From the NCBI RefSeq assembly GCF_000262465.1, contig NZ_CM001489.1:2875735-2939734 (forward strand): a stretch of 64,000 nt of DNA, given 5' to 3'. The position numbers and the translations under genes were made by a program. Each line of letters begins with the position of its first letter. Positions within the stretch are counted from its first letter, which is position 1. The notes beneath the pieces are model-generated. The model was not told the DNA's origin and did not search any database. It worked only from the letters and a program-made list of their open reading frames with translations. The DNA is from Frankia sp. QA3. GTDB lineage: Bacteria; Actinomycetota; Actinomycetes; Frankiales; Frankiaceae. Below are positions 1 to 8,393 of this stretch, in pieces.

Positions 1-1
1 G

Positions 2-775
2 GTCGCCCGGGCGCGGGGAATACCCACCCTGCTCGTCGAGGCGGGGGAGCGGACCATGGCACGCGCGGTGAGCCCGGCGGTCTCCGGCTTCCTGACCGCC
101 GGGCACCGCCGAGCCGGGGTGCGGATTCTGCTCGGGACCACAGTCCGCAGGCTGCTCGCCCGGCGCGGGCGGGTCGTCGGGGTGGAGACCGACGACGGCC
201 GGCGCCACCCCGCGGACCTCGTCCTGGTGGCGGTCGGTGCCGTGCCGAACGTCGGGCTCGCGGCCGGTGCCGGACTCCCCACGGCGGACGGAATCCTGGT
301 GGACGCCTGCCTGCGCACGCCCGACCCGCGGGTGTTCGCCGTCGGCGACTGCGCGCGTTACCCGAGCCCGGCCGTCGGATCGCCCGTGCGGCTCGAATCG
401 GTGCAGAACGCCGCCGACCACGGCCGCTGCGTCGCCGAGACACTGCTGCGCGGGCAACCCACGCCGTACCGCGCCGTGCCCTGGTTCTGGAGCGATCAGG
501 GCGAGCTGCGGCTCCAGATCGCCGGCGTCCCGACCGGGGCGGAACGCGCTGTGCTGCGAGGTGATCCTGACGCCGGCGCCTTCTCCGTGTTCTCCTTCGT
601 CGCCGGACGGCTGGTCGCGGTCGAGTCGGTGAACCGGCCGGCGGACCACCTGGCCGCGCGCCGACTGCTCGCCGACGGCCGGCCGTTGACCCCCGAGCAG
701 GCGGCGGACCCGAGCTTCGACCTCAGGTCCCATTCCCGGAGCAGGCCCGAGCCCGGCCCGCCCGCCGTCTCGTGA
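2..775 (+). CDS. Ferredoxin reductase (FAD-dependent), C-terminal part
   Basis: The reading frame is open from base 2, so the gene starts before the window and its N-terminal FAD-binding fold is missing. What remains matches the BphA4/CamA type of ferredoxin-NAD(P)H reductase: the end of the NAD-binding domain, the second FAD motif (VFAVGDCARYP, where the Asp contacts FAD ribityl), and the C-terminal reductase domain with its typical ESVQNAADHGR and PWFWSDQ motifs. Such enzymes pass electrons from NAD(P)H to a ferredoxin that serves a cytochrome P450 or Rieske oxygenase; the partner is not in this window. It converges on hpaD with a 58-bp gap. Family assignment is firm; substrate system unknown. 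Confidence 0.88.
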   Translation, partial: VARARGIPTLLVEAGERTMARAVSPAVSGFLTAGHRRAGVRILLGTTVRRLLARRGRVVGVETDDGRRHPADLVLVAVGAVPNVGLAAGAGLPTADGILVDACLRTPDPRVFAVGDCARYPSPAVGSPVRLESVQNAADHGRCVAETLLRGQPTPYRAVPWFWSDQGELRLQIAGVPTGAERAVLRGDPDAGAFSVFSFVAGRLVAVESVNRPADHLAARRLLADGRPLTPEQAADPSFDLRSHSRSRPEPGPPAVS

Positions 776-833
776 TCACAGGTGGTTGCTCGCGCGGGCT
801 GAGGGACGGGTACGTGCTCATCGGCTTGCGGGG

Positions 834-1865
834 TCAGCTTCCCGGGTGCGCGGATTCGGGCGTGCTGAGGCCGAACCCGTCGGCCCCCACGGTGACCGCG
901 ACCTCGTCGCAGGCCACGTCGCGGACCGGGCACGGCCTGCCGTCGAGGTCCAGCACGGTGGTCGCCTCCGTGTACCAGGACTCGATCACCGCGTTCCCCC
1001 AGAAGTCGCGCCGGCGCGGGTCGTGCACGTTCCACCGCAGCGTCTCGTGGTCCGGATCACCGGTGTAGTAGTCGCTGGAGTACACCTCGAGCCGGTGCCC
1101 GTCCGGATCGCGCAGGTAGACGTAGAAGGCGTTCGAGACACCGTGACGCCCGGGCCCGCGCTCGACGTGGGCCTCCTCCTGCAGCGAACCGAGGATGTCG
1201 CAGATCCGCAGCACCTGGTGCGACTCGTGCGCGAAGAACCCCAGATGGTGCAGCCGGGGGCCGGCACCGCCGGTGAAGGCCACGTCGTGCACCGTCTGCT
1301 TGCGGTACATCCAGGCGGCATAGAGGGCGTGCTCGTCCTCGATCGTCTCCGAGCAGCCGAAGCCGAGCGAGGTGTAGTGCTCGTAGGCGGCCGGGATGTC
1401 CGGCACCACGATGTTGACGTGGTCGAGCCGGGCGATCTCCGCCCCCCGGCGCCGGTCGTACCGTTGCACGAGTCGCTCGGCGCGGTCGATCTCGTGGAAG
1501 AACTCGACGGTGAAACCGAGCGGGTCCTGCACCCGCACGGCCGCACCCACCCCGAGCGTGCTGCCCGCGGGAAGCCGCCGGGTGGGGCAGCCCAGCTCGC
1601 CGAAGTACGCCTCCGCCCTGGCGAGGTCGGCCGGGGTCCGCACCCGGAACGCGAAGTACGAAGCGGCTGGCTCCGCCCCGGCCCGCAGCACCAGGTTGTG
1701 ATGGGTCAGCTCGTCGTACCCCCGGAGGTAGAGGGCGTCCGGCTCGTCGGCCTGCACGACCATCCCGAGCAGCTCCGACCAGAACCAGCGAGCCCGGTCC
1801 AGATCGGTGACGACCAGCTCGGCGTAGGCGGAACGGACGACGTCGGGAGGCTCGGGAAGCGTCAC
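834..1865 (-). CDS. hpaD: Homoprotocatechuate 2,3-dioxygenase
   Basis: Extradiol ring-cleavage dioxygenase of the vicinal oxygen chelate family, opening 3,4-dihydroxyphenylacetate next to its hydroxyls. The 343-residue protein closely resembles the Brevibacterium Fe/Mn homoprotocatechuate dioxygenase from memory. The metal triad is visible as His near residue 150 (LDHVNIV), His near 208 (LHHLGFF) and Glu near 258 (GHRLEVYSSDYY), followed by the typical YYTGDPDHE, RRDFWGN and SWYTEA segments. The GTG start at 1865 is chosen because AAGGAG lies 7 bases upstream and the protein then begins at the usual point; the frame stays open further upstream without family sequence. It is last in the minus-strand catabolic cluster, after hpaE. 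Confidence 0.93.
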   Translation of the reverse strand: MTLPEPPDVVRSAYAELVVTDLDRARWFWSELLGMVVQADEPDALYLRGYDELTHHNLVLRAGAEPAASYFAFRVRTPADLARAEAYFGELGCPTRRLPAGSTLGVGAAVRVQDPLGFTVEFFHEIDRAERLVQRYDRRRGAEIARLDHVNIVVPDIPAAYEHYTSLGFGCSETIEDEHALYAAWMYRKQTVHDVAFTGGAGPRLHHLGFFAHESHQVLRICDILGSLQEEAHVERGPGRHGVSNAFYVYLRDPDGHRLEVYSSDYYTGDPDHETLRWNVHDPRRRDFWGNAVIESWYTEATTVLDLDGRPCPVRDVACDEVAVTVGADGFGLSTPESAHPGS

Positions 1866-1933
1866 GTTCGGGCTCCTTACCAGCGTCGCGGGCGGGCGCC
1901 CCGGCCAGCGGACCGCGGGCCCCGGGATGTCGG

Positions 1934-3475
1934 TCAGAGGGCGGGATCCGCCTGCGGCGGCACGCCGAAACGGGTCGGTCGCGCGTCGGAGAGCGCGACG
2001 TGCACGACCCGGCTGGTGGTGTAGAAGTCGATGCTGTGCTCGCCGCCCTCGTGGCCGAGGCCGCTCGCCTTGATGCCGCCGAACGGCGTACGCAGGTCGC
2101 GCACGTTGTGCGAGTTCAGCCAGACCATCCCGGCCTCGACCGCGTGGGCGACGCGGTGCCCGCGTTCGAGATCCGACGTCCAGACGTAGGCGGCCAGCCC
2201 ATAGGAGCTGTCGTTGGCGAGCGCGACAGCCTCCGCCTCGTCGCGGAACCGTGACACCGCGACCACCGGGCCGAAGATCTCCTCCTGGAAGATCCTCATC
2301 GAGGCCCGGACGTCCGCGAAGACCGTCGCCGCCAGATAGTTGCCCTCGCGCAGGTGCTCGGGCCGGGTTCCCCCCGCGACGAGTCTGGCCCCCTCCGCAC
2401 ATCCGACCTCGACATAGTCCAGGACCCGTCGGTAGTGCTCCGGGTGCACCAGCGCGCCGAGCTGGGTGGCCGGGTCCGACGGCGGGCCCACCCGCACGTG
2501 GCGGGCCCGCTCTGCGAGCCGGGCGACGAACTCGTCGTACAGGTCGTCCTCGACCAGGATGCGCGAGCCGGCGGTGCAGCGTTCGCCGTTGAGTGAGAAC
2601 ACCCCGAACACGGCCGCGTCGAGGGTTCGTTCGAGGTCCGCGTCCGCGAAGACGACCACGGGCGACTTCCCGCCCAGCTCCATCGACAGCGCCTTGAGGT
2701 GGGGCGCCGCGTTACCCATGATGGTCTTCCCGGTCGCGCTCTCCCCCGTGAACGAGATGACGGGCACCTGCGGATGGCGCACGAGCGCGTCGCCGGCCTG
2801 CTCGCCGATGCCGTGCACGATGTTGAACACGCCGTCGGGCACTCCGGCCTCGGTCATCAGCTCGGGTAGCAGGCTCGCCGACAGCGGGGTCCACTCGGCC
2901 GGCTTCAGCACGACGGTGCAGCCCGCCGCCAGCGCCGGCGCGAGCTTCCAGGACTCGAGCATGAAGGGCGTGTTCCACGGGGTGACGAGCCCGGCGACCC
3001 CCACCGGCCTGCGCAGCACGTAGTTCAGCTGGGACGTGCCGACGCCGAAGGCGCTCTCGTGCAGAGCGACGACCACGTCGGCGAAGAACCGGAAGTTCTC
3101 GGCCGCACGGTGCGCCTGCCCCCGCGCCTGGGTGATTGGCAGACCGGAGTCGAAGGATTCGAACTGCGCGATCCGCTCGTCGCTGGCTTCGATGGCGTCC
3201 GCGATCCGGTTCAGGATCCGTGCCCGTTCCCGCGGCCGCATGCCCGGCCACGGCCCGCCGGTGAACGCGGCCAGGGCCGCGCGCACCGCGCGGTCCACAT
3301 CCGCCGCCGAGCCGGCGGCGACCGTGGCGTACGGGGTGTTGCTCACCGGGTCCGCGACGTCGAACGTCGCGCCGTCGACGCTGCCGACATGCTGCCCGCC
3401 GATGTAGTGGAGCACGCTGCTGGGGAGGTCCGCGGGCACGGCCGGAGCCGGCGTCCCGGTGATCATGGTGGCCAT
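1934..3475 (-). CDS. hpaE: 5-carboxymethyl-2-hydroxymuconate semialdehyde dehydrogenase
   Basis: NAD-dependent aldehyde dehydrogenase of 513 residues that oxidises the ring-cleavage product of HpaD. The catalytic Cys is near residue 299 (NGERCTAGSR), the general-base Glu near 264 (MELGGKSP), and the cofactor segment PWNTPFMLESWK is present. HpaE-type features include the N-terminal YIGGQHV and the late LNSHNVRDLRTPFGG segment. The start shown gives a normal N terminus, but no strong ribosome site is visible before it. It lies 68 bp upstream of hpaD and 86 bp downstream of the aldolase, so it is probably in the same transcript. The substrate is inferred from these neighbours; the ALDH family itself is certain. 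Confidence 0.9.
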   Translation of the reverse strand: MATMITGTPAPAVPADLPSSVLHYIGGQHVGSVDGATFDVADPVSNTPYATVAAGSAADVDRAVRAALAAFTGGPWPGMRPRERARILNRIADAIEASDERIAQFESFDSGLPITQARGQAHRAAENFRFFADVVVALHESAFGVGTSQLNYVLRRPVGVAGLVTPWNTPFMLESWKLAPALAAGCTVVLKPAEWTPLSASLLPELMTEAGVPDGVFNIVHGIGEQAGDALVRHPQVPVISFTGESATGKTIMGNAAPHLKALSMELGGKSPVVVFADADLERTLDAAVFGVFSLNGERCTAGSRILVEDDLYDEFVARLAERARHVRVGPPSDPATQLGALVHPEHYRRVLDYVEVGCAEGARLVAGGTRPEHLREGNYLAATVFADVRASMRIFQEEIFGPVVAVSRFRDEAEAVALANDSSYGLAAYVWTSDLERGHRVAHAVEAGMVWLNSHNVRDLRTPFGGIKASGLGHEGGEHSIDFYTTSRVVHVALSDARPTRFGVPPQADPAL

Positions 3476-3561
3476 CGCAGGTCAGTCCAATCAGTCGGGT
3501 CGGGGAATCGACACGAATACCCCGGGCGTCCTCGGCCGAGCCCACCTCGGGCCGGGGCGTG

Positions 3562-4497
3562 TCAGGCGGGCAGCGGCTCGCCGAGCTCGGCGAGCTCGGT
3601 GCCCTCGGCGAGCAGGCTCTCGACGCGGGCCGCGCCGGCCGACGTGAGCGGCACCAGCGGCGGGCGAACATGGTCGGACGTCAGCAGGCCGTACCGGGCC
3701 AGCACCCATTTCGCGGGCGCCGGGTTGGTCTCGACGAACAGCGTGTCGACCAGGGGATGCAGGCCGTAATGCAGGTCGAGCGCAAGCTCCGTCTCCCCCG
3801 CCGTCCAGTGCTCGTACATCCGCGCCACCGCCCGCGGCGCGAGATTCGTCACCGCGCTGACGAAACCGGTGCCGCCGAGCGCGAGCAGCGGCAGGCACAG
3901 CAGCTCGATGCCGGACCAGACGAGGAAGTCCCGCCCGCACGCCCGGATCACGCGCGAGAAGTGCTCGAAGTCCTTCGTGGTCTCCTTGATGCCCACGATG
4001 TTGTCGAAGTCGCGGCGCAGCCTGGCCACGGTCTCGGGCGCGGCGTCGACGGCCGTGCGCGACGGCACGTTGTAGACGACGATCGGCAGGTCCGGGAACT
4101 CGCGGGCCACTGCCTCGTACCACGCGTACAGGCCCTCCTGGGTCGGCCTCGCGTAGTACGGGGTGATGACCAGCACGGCGTCGGCGCCGAGTCGTTCGGC
4201 GGCGGCCGTGAGCTCGAGGGTCTCCGAGAGCTTGGCCGAGCCGGTGCCGGGCACGAACGGCACCCGGTCACTGACCTCTCCGGCCACCGCCGCCATCGCG
4301 GCCACCCGTTCCTGCACCGTCTGCGCACTGGGCTCACCGGTCGACCCGCCGAGCGAGATGCCGTGCGAACCGGCCGCCAGCTGCCAGCGAACGAGTCCGA
4401 CGAGCGCGTCGAGGTCCAGCGCGCCGTCAGCGGTGAACGGTGTGACCAACGGAGCGATCGAGCCTCGGATCGACTGCGGTTGCCCACGGAACTTCAC
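3562..4497 (-). CDS. DHDPS-family aldolase of the homoprotocatechuate cluster
   Basis: A 311-residue class I aldolase of the dihydrodipicolinate synthase/N-acetylneuraminate lyase family. The Schiff-base Lys is near residue 168 (GIKETTKDF), the pyruvate-binding GGSTGE loop near residue 50, and the catalytic Tyr in VVYNVPSRT. Its position between hpaE and the GntR gene suggests it cleaves the 2,4-dihydroxyhept-2-enedioate-type intermediate to pyruvate or an aldehyde, replacing the HpcH-type HpaI of enterobacteria; this is inference, since lysine-pathway DapA has the same fold. The GTG start overlaps the GntR stop as GTGA, so translation is coupled. Sequence upstream of this GTG in the same frame lacks family similarity. 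Confidence 0.85.
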   Translation of the reverse strand: MKFRGQPQSIRGSIAPLVTPFTADGALDLDALVGLVRWQLAAGSHGISLGGSTGEPSAQTVQERVAAMAAVAGEVSDRVPFVPGTGSAKLSETLELTAAAERLGADAVLVITPYYARPTQEGLYAWYEAVAREFPDLPIVVYNVPSRTAVDAAPETVARLRRDFDNIVGIKETTKDFEHFSRVIRACGRDFLVWSGIELLCLPLLALGGTGFVSAVTNLAPRAVARMYEHWTAGETELALDLHYGLHPLVDTLFVETNPAPAKWVLARYGLLTSDHVRPPLVPLTSAGAARVESLLAEGTELAELGEPLPA

Positions 4498-5210
4498 GAC
4501 GCCGTACCGCCGGCCGAGAACGCGCCGCCCGACTCCGCCGCGCCGGCGGCCGTGGCGTCCTGGAAGGCGCGCAACGTCGCCAGTTTGTGTTCCCGGGCGA
4601 CCCGTTCGATCTCGCCCGCGGACGCGCCCGCCTCGATCAGGCGGACGAGGTGCTCGTGCTCGAGTACGGACCTGGTGGCGCGGCCAGGCACGATGCCGAA
4701 CGTGGTGCGGCGGATCACGTCGAGGCGGGACCACTCCCGTTCGACGAGTGATCGAAGCTGCGGGTTCGGGCACCGCCGGCAGAGCACCTCATGGAACTCG
4801 CGGTTGAGGCGGGTGAAGCCGACCGGGTCGAACTGGGCGAGGCTTTCGCGCATCTGGTTGTTGAGCTCGCGCGCCCGTTCCAGGTCGGCCGGGCTGAGCA
4901 CCGGCGCGGCCATGGCGGTCGCGGCACCCTCCAACAGCCCCAGCACCTGCATCGTGAAGACGTACTGGTCGCTGTCCACCGTGGCGACCGTGGCTCCCAC
5001 GTTGCGCTGGAACGTCACGTAGCCTTCAGCCTCGAGGCGCCGCACGGCCTCGCGCACCGGAACCGGCGAGACCGACAGCTCTCGCGCGAGCTGGTCGAAC
5101 ACCAGCCGGTGGCCCGGCCCGTACTGGCCGCCCTCGATCCGGGCTTTGATCGTCTCGTAGGCGTTGTCCGCCTTCGAACCGCCGCGGCGCATGTCCACCG
5201 GCTCCACCAT
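4494..5210 (-). CDS. GntR-family regulator (FadR/FCD type)
   Basis: A 238-residue regulator with an N-terminal winged helix (about residues 10-75; LARELSVSPVPVREAVRRLE is the recognition region) and a C-terminal all-helical FCD ligand domain (about 90-220) containing the expected metal-site pattern of RLNREFHEVL and EHEHLV. Regulators of this type usually respond to an organic acid of the pathway they control. The ATG start at 5210 has AGGAG five bases upstream. It is embedded in the catabolic operon and overlaps the aldolase start by 4 bp, so it is probably co-transcribed and acts as a local, possibly autoregulating, repressor. The ligand cannot be read from the sequence. Confidence 0.9.
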   Translation of the reverse strand: MVEPVDMRRGGSKADNAYETIKARIEGGQYGPGHRLVFDQLARELSVSPVPVREAVRRLEAEGYVTFQRNVGATVATVDSDQYVFTMQVLGLLEGAATAMAAPVLSPADLERARELNNQMRESLAQFDPVGFTRLNREFHEVLCRRCPNPQLRSLVEREWSRLDVIRRTTFGIVPGRATRSVLEHEHLVRLIEAGASAGEIERVAREHKLATLRAFQDATAAGAAESGGAFSAGGTAS

Positions 5211-5283
5211 CACGTCTCCTCGAAATCTGTGCCAGCACCGGGAGGACCGTCCACGACGTTCTTCGCTCTGCACACTGTCGGCT

Positions 5284-6810
5284 CTACGGCCTGTCGGCCG
5301 CGTCAGCATTCTCCGCATCGGCGCACCACCTCTCGTAGGCCGCCCGCCAGTTCGGGCCGATCGGGTACAGCCCGGCAACCGATTCGCCCACGGCCACCCG
5401 CTCGGCGATGAACCGCTCCTGACGCTCCTGCTCGGCCGCGTCGGCCGCGACCTCGGCGGCCAACGCCGGCGGCACGACGACGACGCCGTCCGCGTCGCCC
5501 AGGATCACGTCGCCCGGCTCGACCAGCGCCCCCGCGCAGGCGACGGCCACGTCGCGTTCCCAGGGGATGTGCCGGCGGCCGAGAACGGCCGGGTGCGCCG
5601 CCGCGGCGAACACCGGCAGCCGCATGTCCGCGATCACCGCGCTGTCGCGCACAGCGCCGTCGGTGACGATGCCGGCGGCTCCTCGGCGTTCGGCACGCAA
5701 CGCGAGGATGTCTCCCATGGTGCCGGCCTCGGCCACACCCCTGGCCTCGATCACCAGTACCTCCCCGGGGCCGATCTCCTCGACCGCGAGCTTCTGCGCG
5801 TTCATCCCGCCCGCCCGGGCGTCGAAGAGGTCCTCGCGCAGGGGCAGGAAGCGCAGCGTCCGGGCGACTCCGACCAGCCGCGGCTGCGCGCTCGCCGGGC
5901 GCAGCCCGTCCAGTGTGGTCCCGTGCAGCCCCCGCCGGCGCAGCTGGGAGCTCACGGTCGCCGTGGAGACGTGACGCAGCTGTTCGAGCACCTCCTCGCC
6001 GACACGGGCCAGGGTCGGTCCGCCGGCGGCGTCCGCGCGGGACGCGGCGTCGGTGCGGGGCATGGCCCCGATCGGGTCAAGGTCGACGCTCGCCTCGACG
6101 ACGACGCTGCGCAGCCGGCCGGTCGAGAGCCCGCCCGCCGGGCCCGCGACCGCCGAGACCTCGACCTCCACGACGTCGCCGGGCTCGATCACCGAGGAGC
6201 CTGCCGGAGTCCCGGTGAGGATGACGTCGCCCGGCTCGAGGGTCATCAACCGGGACAGGTCGGCCACCAGCAGGTCGAACCCGAACAGCAGCTCCGCGGT
6301 GGTCGCGTCCTGCACGAGCTCGTTGTTGACCCAGGTACGCAGCCGCAGCTGGGCAGGATCCACCAGGCGGGCATCGAGCAGCCGCGGCCCGATCGGGGTG
6401 AACTCGTCGGCGCCCTTCGAGCGCACGTTCGCGCCGCGGTCGGCATACCGGAGGTCGTACACGCCGAAGTCGTTGGCCGCGGTGAGCGCCCGCACGCAGG
6501 ACCACGCCAGCTCCCGCGGGACGTTGCGGACCCGTTCACCGACGACCAGGGCGATCTCGCCCTCGAAGGCCAGCAGCTCGCAGCCGCGCGGGCGGGTCAC
6601 CGCCGACCCAGCCTCCGACAATGACGAGGGTGGCTTCAGGAAGTAGGACGGGAACTCGGGAGTCCGCCCGCGCTCCCGGGCTCGGCTGGAGTAGTTCAGG
6701 TGCACGGCCACCACCTTGGAAGGCGACCGGCCAAGACACTGGACCACGCTAGACTGGACCACGCTCGAAGGAACCGCCTCGGCGTCAGCCCGCCCGTCCC
6801 GCACCGTCAT
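5284..6810 (-). CDS. FAH-family hydrolase/isomerase fused to RraA-like aldolase/decarboxylase
   Basis: A 508-residue two-domain enzyme. Residues about 55-275 form a fumarylacetoacetate hydrolase domain, with the metal-site Glu pair in FEGEIALVVG, the KGADEFTPIGP segment and the LTGTP..GDVVEVEV ending. Residues about 300-490 form an RraA-like domain with the RGAAGIVTDGAVRDSA substrate/metal motif and GDADGVVVVP, as in 4-hydroxy-4-methyl-2-oxoglutarate aldolases and oxaloacetate decarboxylases. E. coli HpcE joins two FAH domains for isomerisation and decarboxylation; here the second is RraA-like, which suggests a different solution to the decarboxylation or aldol step. The ATG start at 6810 has GAGAGAGG just upstream. 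It is first in the cluster, with its own likely promoter. Confidence 0.85.
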   Translation of the reverse strand: MTVRDGRADAEAVPSSVVQSSVVQCLGRSPSKVVAVHLNYSSRARERGRTPEFPSYFLKPPSSLSEAGSAVTRPRGCELLAFEGEIALVVGERVRNVPRELAWSCVRALTAANDFGVYDLRYADRGANVRSKGADEFTPIGPRLLDARLVDPAQLRLRTWVNNELVQDATTAELLFGFDLLVADLSRLMTLEPGDVILTGTPAGSSVIEPGDVVEVEVSAVAGPAGGLSTGRLRSVVVEASVDLDPIGAMPRTDAASRADAAGGPTLARVGEEVLEQLRHVSTATVSSQLRRRGLHGTTLDGLRPASAQPRLVGVARTLRFLPLREDLFDARAGGMNAQKLAVEEIGPGEVLVIEARGVAEAGTMGDILALRAERRGAAGIVTDGAVRDSAVIADMRLPVFAAAAHPAVLGRRHIPWERDVAVACAGALVEPGDVILGDADGVVVVPPALAAEVAADAAEQERQERFIAERVAVGESVAGLYPIGPNWRAAYERWCADAENADAADRP

Positions 6811-6834
6811 CACCTCTCTCCCGAGTGCCAAGCA

Positions 6835-6847
6835 TATACGATTCCAT
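6835..6847 (-). promoter_or_regulatory. Shared promoter box before the FAH-RraA gene
   Basis: On the minus strand this reads ATGGAATCGTATA, 25 bases before the FAH-RraA start codon. The same 13 bases occur at 9328-9340 before the acyl-CoA dehydrogenase gene. TATATG at its 3' side could be the -10 hexamer. It is likely a regulator site or a shared promoter core for this catabolic region; which regulator binds is not known. Confidence 0.5.
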
Positions 6848-6902
6848 ATCGGACCTTCGGTACCCTCGTCGGCGCGGTGTGGCGTGTGCCGTGCTGGGCG
6901 GC

Positions 6903-8393
6903 TCAGAACGGGAACGGCGTCGCCTTGTTCCGCGAGGTCACCCACTGCCACTTGCTGAACGAGTCCCAGTTGGCGACGCTGCCGAAGCTGACGCCGTTGC
7001 CGGAGGCGCCGAGGCCGCCGAAGGGAGCGTGCGGGTCGTCGTTCACGGTCTGGTCGTTGATGTGGACCATGCCGGCCCGGATCCGCCGCCCGATCTCCAA
7101 CGCGCGTTCCGGGTCAGCCGACTGGATCGCGGCCGCCAGGCCGTGCTCTCCGAGGTTGGCCAGCGCGACAGCCTCGTCGGCGTCGCGGAAGGTGATGACG
7201 GGCGCCACCGGGCCGAACACCTCCTCCTGGTAGACCGGCATCGCGCTGCCCACGTCGGAGACCACCGTCGCGGGGAAGAACGGTCCGTCCCGGTGACCGC
7301 CGATCCGCAGCGCCGCGCCGGCCGCCACGCTGTCGTCGACGATCTGCTGGACGCGCGCGATCTGCTTCTCGCTGATCAGCGGACCCAGTGCCACCTTGCC
7401 GGTGTCCGGGTTGCCGGCCAGCAGCCGCCCGGCCCGTTCGGTGAGCGCGTCCAGGTAGTCGGCGGCGATGCTCTCGTGCACGATGTGCCGCCCGGCTGCC
7501 ATGCAGATCTGCCCCTGGTGCAGGAAGGACCCCCACGCGCCGGCGGAGGAGGCCGCCTCGACGTCGGCGTCGGCGAGCACGATCAGCGCGTTGTTGCCGC
7601 CGAGCTCGAGTGCCACCCGCTTGAGCAGACGGCCCGCGGCCGCCCCGACGGCACGGCCCGCCGCGGTGGAGCCGGTAAAGGAGATCATGTGGACGTTCGG
7701 GTCGGCGACCAGCGCCTGGCCTACGTCCACGCCGCCGGTGAAGGCGTGCAGGACGCCGGCCGGCAGGCCGGCCTCCTCCAGCACCCGCGCCACCAGCACG
7801 CCGCCGACCAGCGGGGTGTTCGGGTCCGACTTGAGCACGACGGCGTTGCCCAGGGCCAGGGCCGGCGCCACCGACCGCAGCGCCAGGGTCAGCGGGAAGT
7901 TCCAGGGCGCGATCACGCCGACGACCCCGACCGGGATACGCCGCGCCAGGCTGTGGCGCCCGGGCTGGGCCGAGGGAAGGGTGAGCCCGTCGGGCTGCGA
8001 GGTGAGGGCGGCCGCCTCCAGCAGCTCCCCCGCGCTGGCCTGCAGTTCGACGTCAGCCTTGGCGGCGACGCCTCCCGTCTCGCGCACGATCCACCTGGCC
8101 AGCTCCTCGTGGTGACGCTGGAGCAGGCCCGCGGCGCGACGGAGCACCGCGGCCCGCTCCGTGAACGCGGTGGCCGCCCAGTCCGGCTGGGCGCGGACCG
8201 CGGACGCCGCCGCGCGCGCGACGGTTGCCGGGTCGGCGCTCCCCGCCACTCCGAGCACCGCGCCGGTCGCCGGCTCCGTCACATCGATGGTCACCGGCGC
8301 ATCGACCCACTCGCCGAGATAGATGCGGCCCTTCCAGCGGTCCTCGGCGAGCAGTGGCGTCACGTGCGCTCGCTCGACAGCCTCGATGCTCAT
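6903..8393 (-). CDS. Aldehyde dehydrogenase (benzaldehyde/vanillin dehydrogenase type)
   Basis: A 496-residue NAD(P)-dependent aldehyde dehydrogenase. The catalytic Cys is near residue 297 (GQICMAAGR), the Glu near 263 (ALELGGNN), and the APWNFPLTLALRS and SFTGSTAAGR cofactor segments are intact. The GQICMAAGRH and C-terminal HAPFGGLGASGNG segments resemble enzymes that oxidise aromatic aldehydes such as benzaldehyde or vanillin, so an arylaldehyde feeding the homoprotocatechuate cluster is a reasonable guess. Its ATG shares one base with the stop of the upstream MaoC gene, so the two are coupled. A 92-bp gap with the shared box separates it from the FAH-RraA gene. Confidence 0.88.
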   Translation of the reverse strand: MSIEAVERAHVTPLLAEDRWKGRIYLGEWVDAPVTIDVTEPATGAVLGVAGSADPATVARAAASAVRAQPDWAATAFTERAAVLRRAAGLLQRHHEELARWIVRETGGVAAKADVELQASAGELLEAAALTSQPDGLTLPSAQPGRHSLARRIPVGVVGVIAPWNFPLTLALRSVAPALALGNAVVLKSDPNTPLVGGVLVARVLEEAGLPAGVLHAFTGGVDVGQALVADPNVHMISFTGSTAAGRAVGAAAGRLLKRVALELGGNNALIVLADADVEAASSAGAWGSFLHQGQICMAAGRHIVHESIAADYLDALTERAGRLLAGNPDTGKVALGPLISEKQIARVQQIVDDSVAAGAALRIGGHRDGPFFPATVVSDVGSAMPVYQEEVFGPVAPVITFRDADEAVALANLGEHGLAAAIQSADPERALEIGRRIRAGMVHINDQTVNDDPHAPFGGLGASGNGVSFGSVANWDSFSKWQWVTSRNKATPFPF

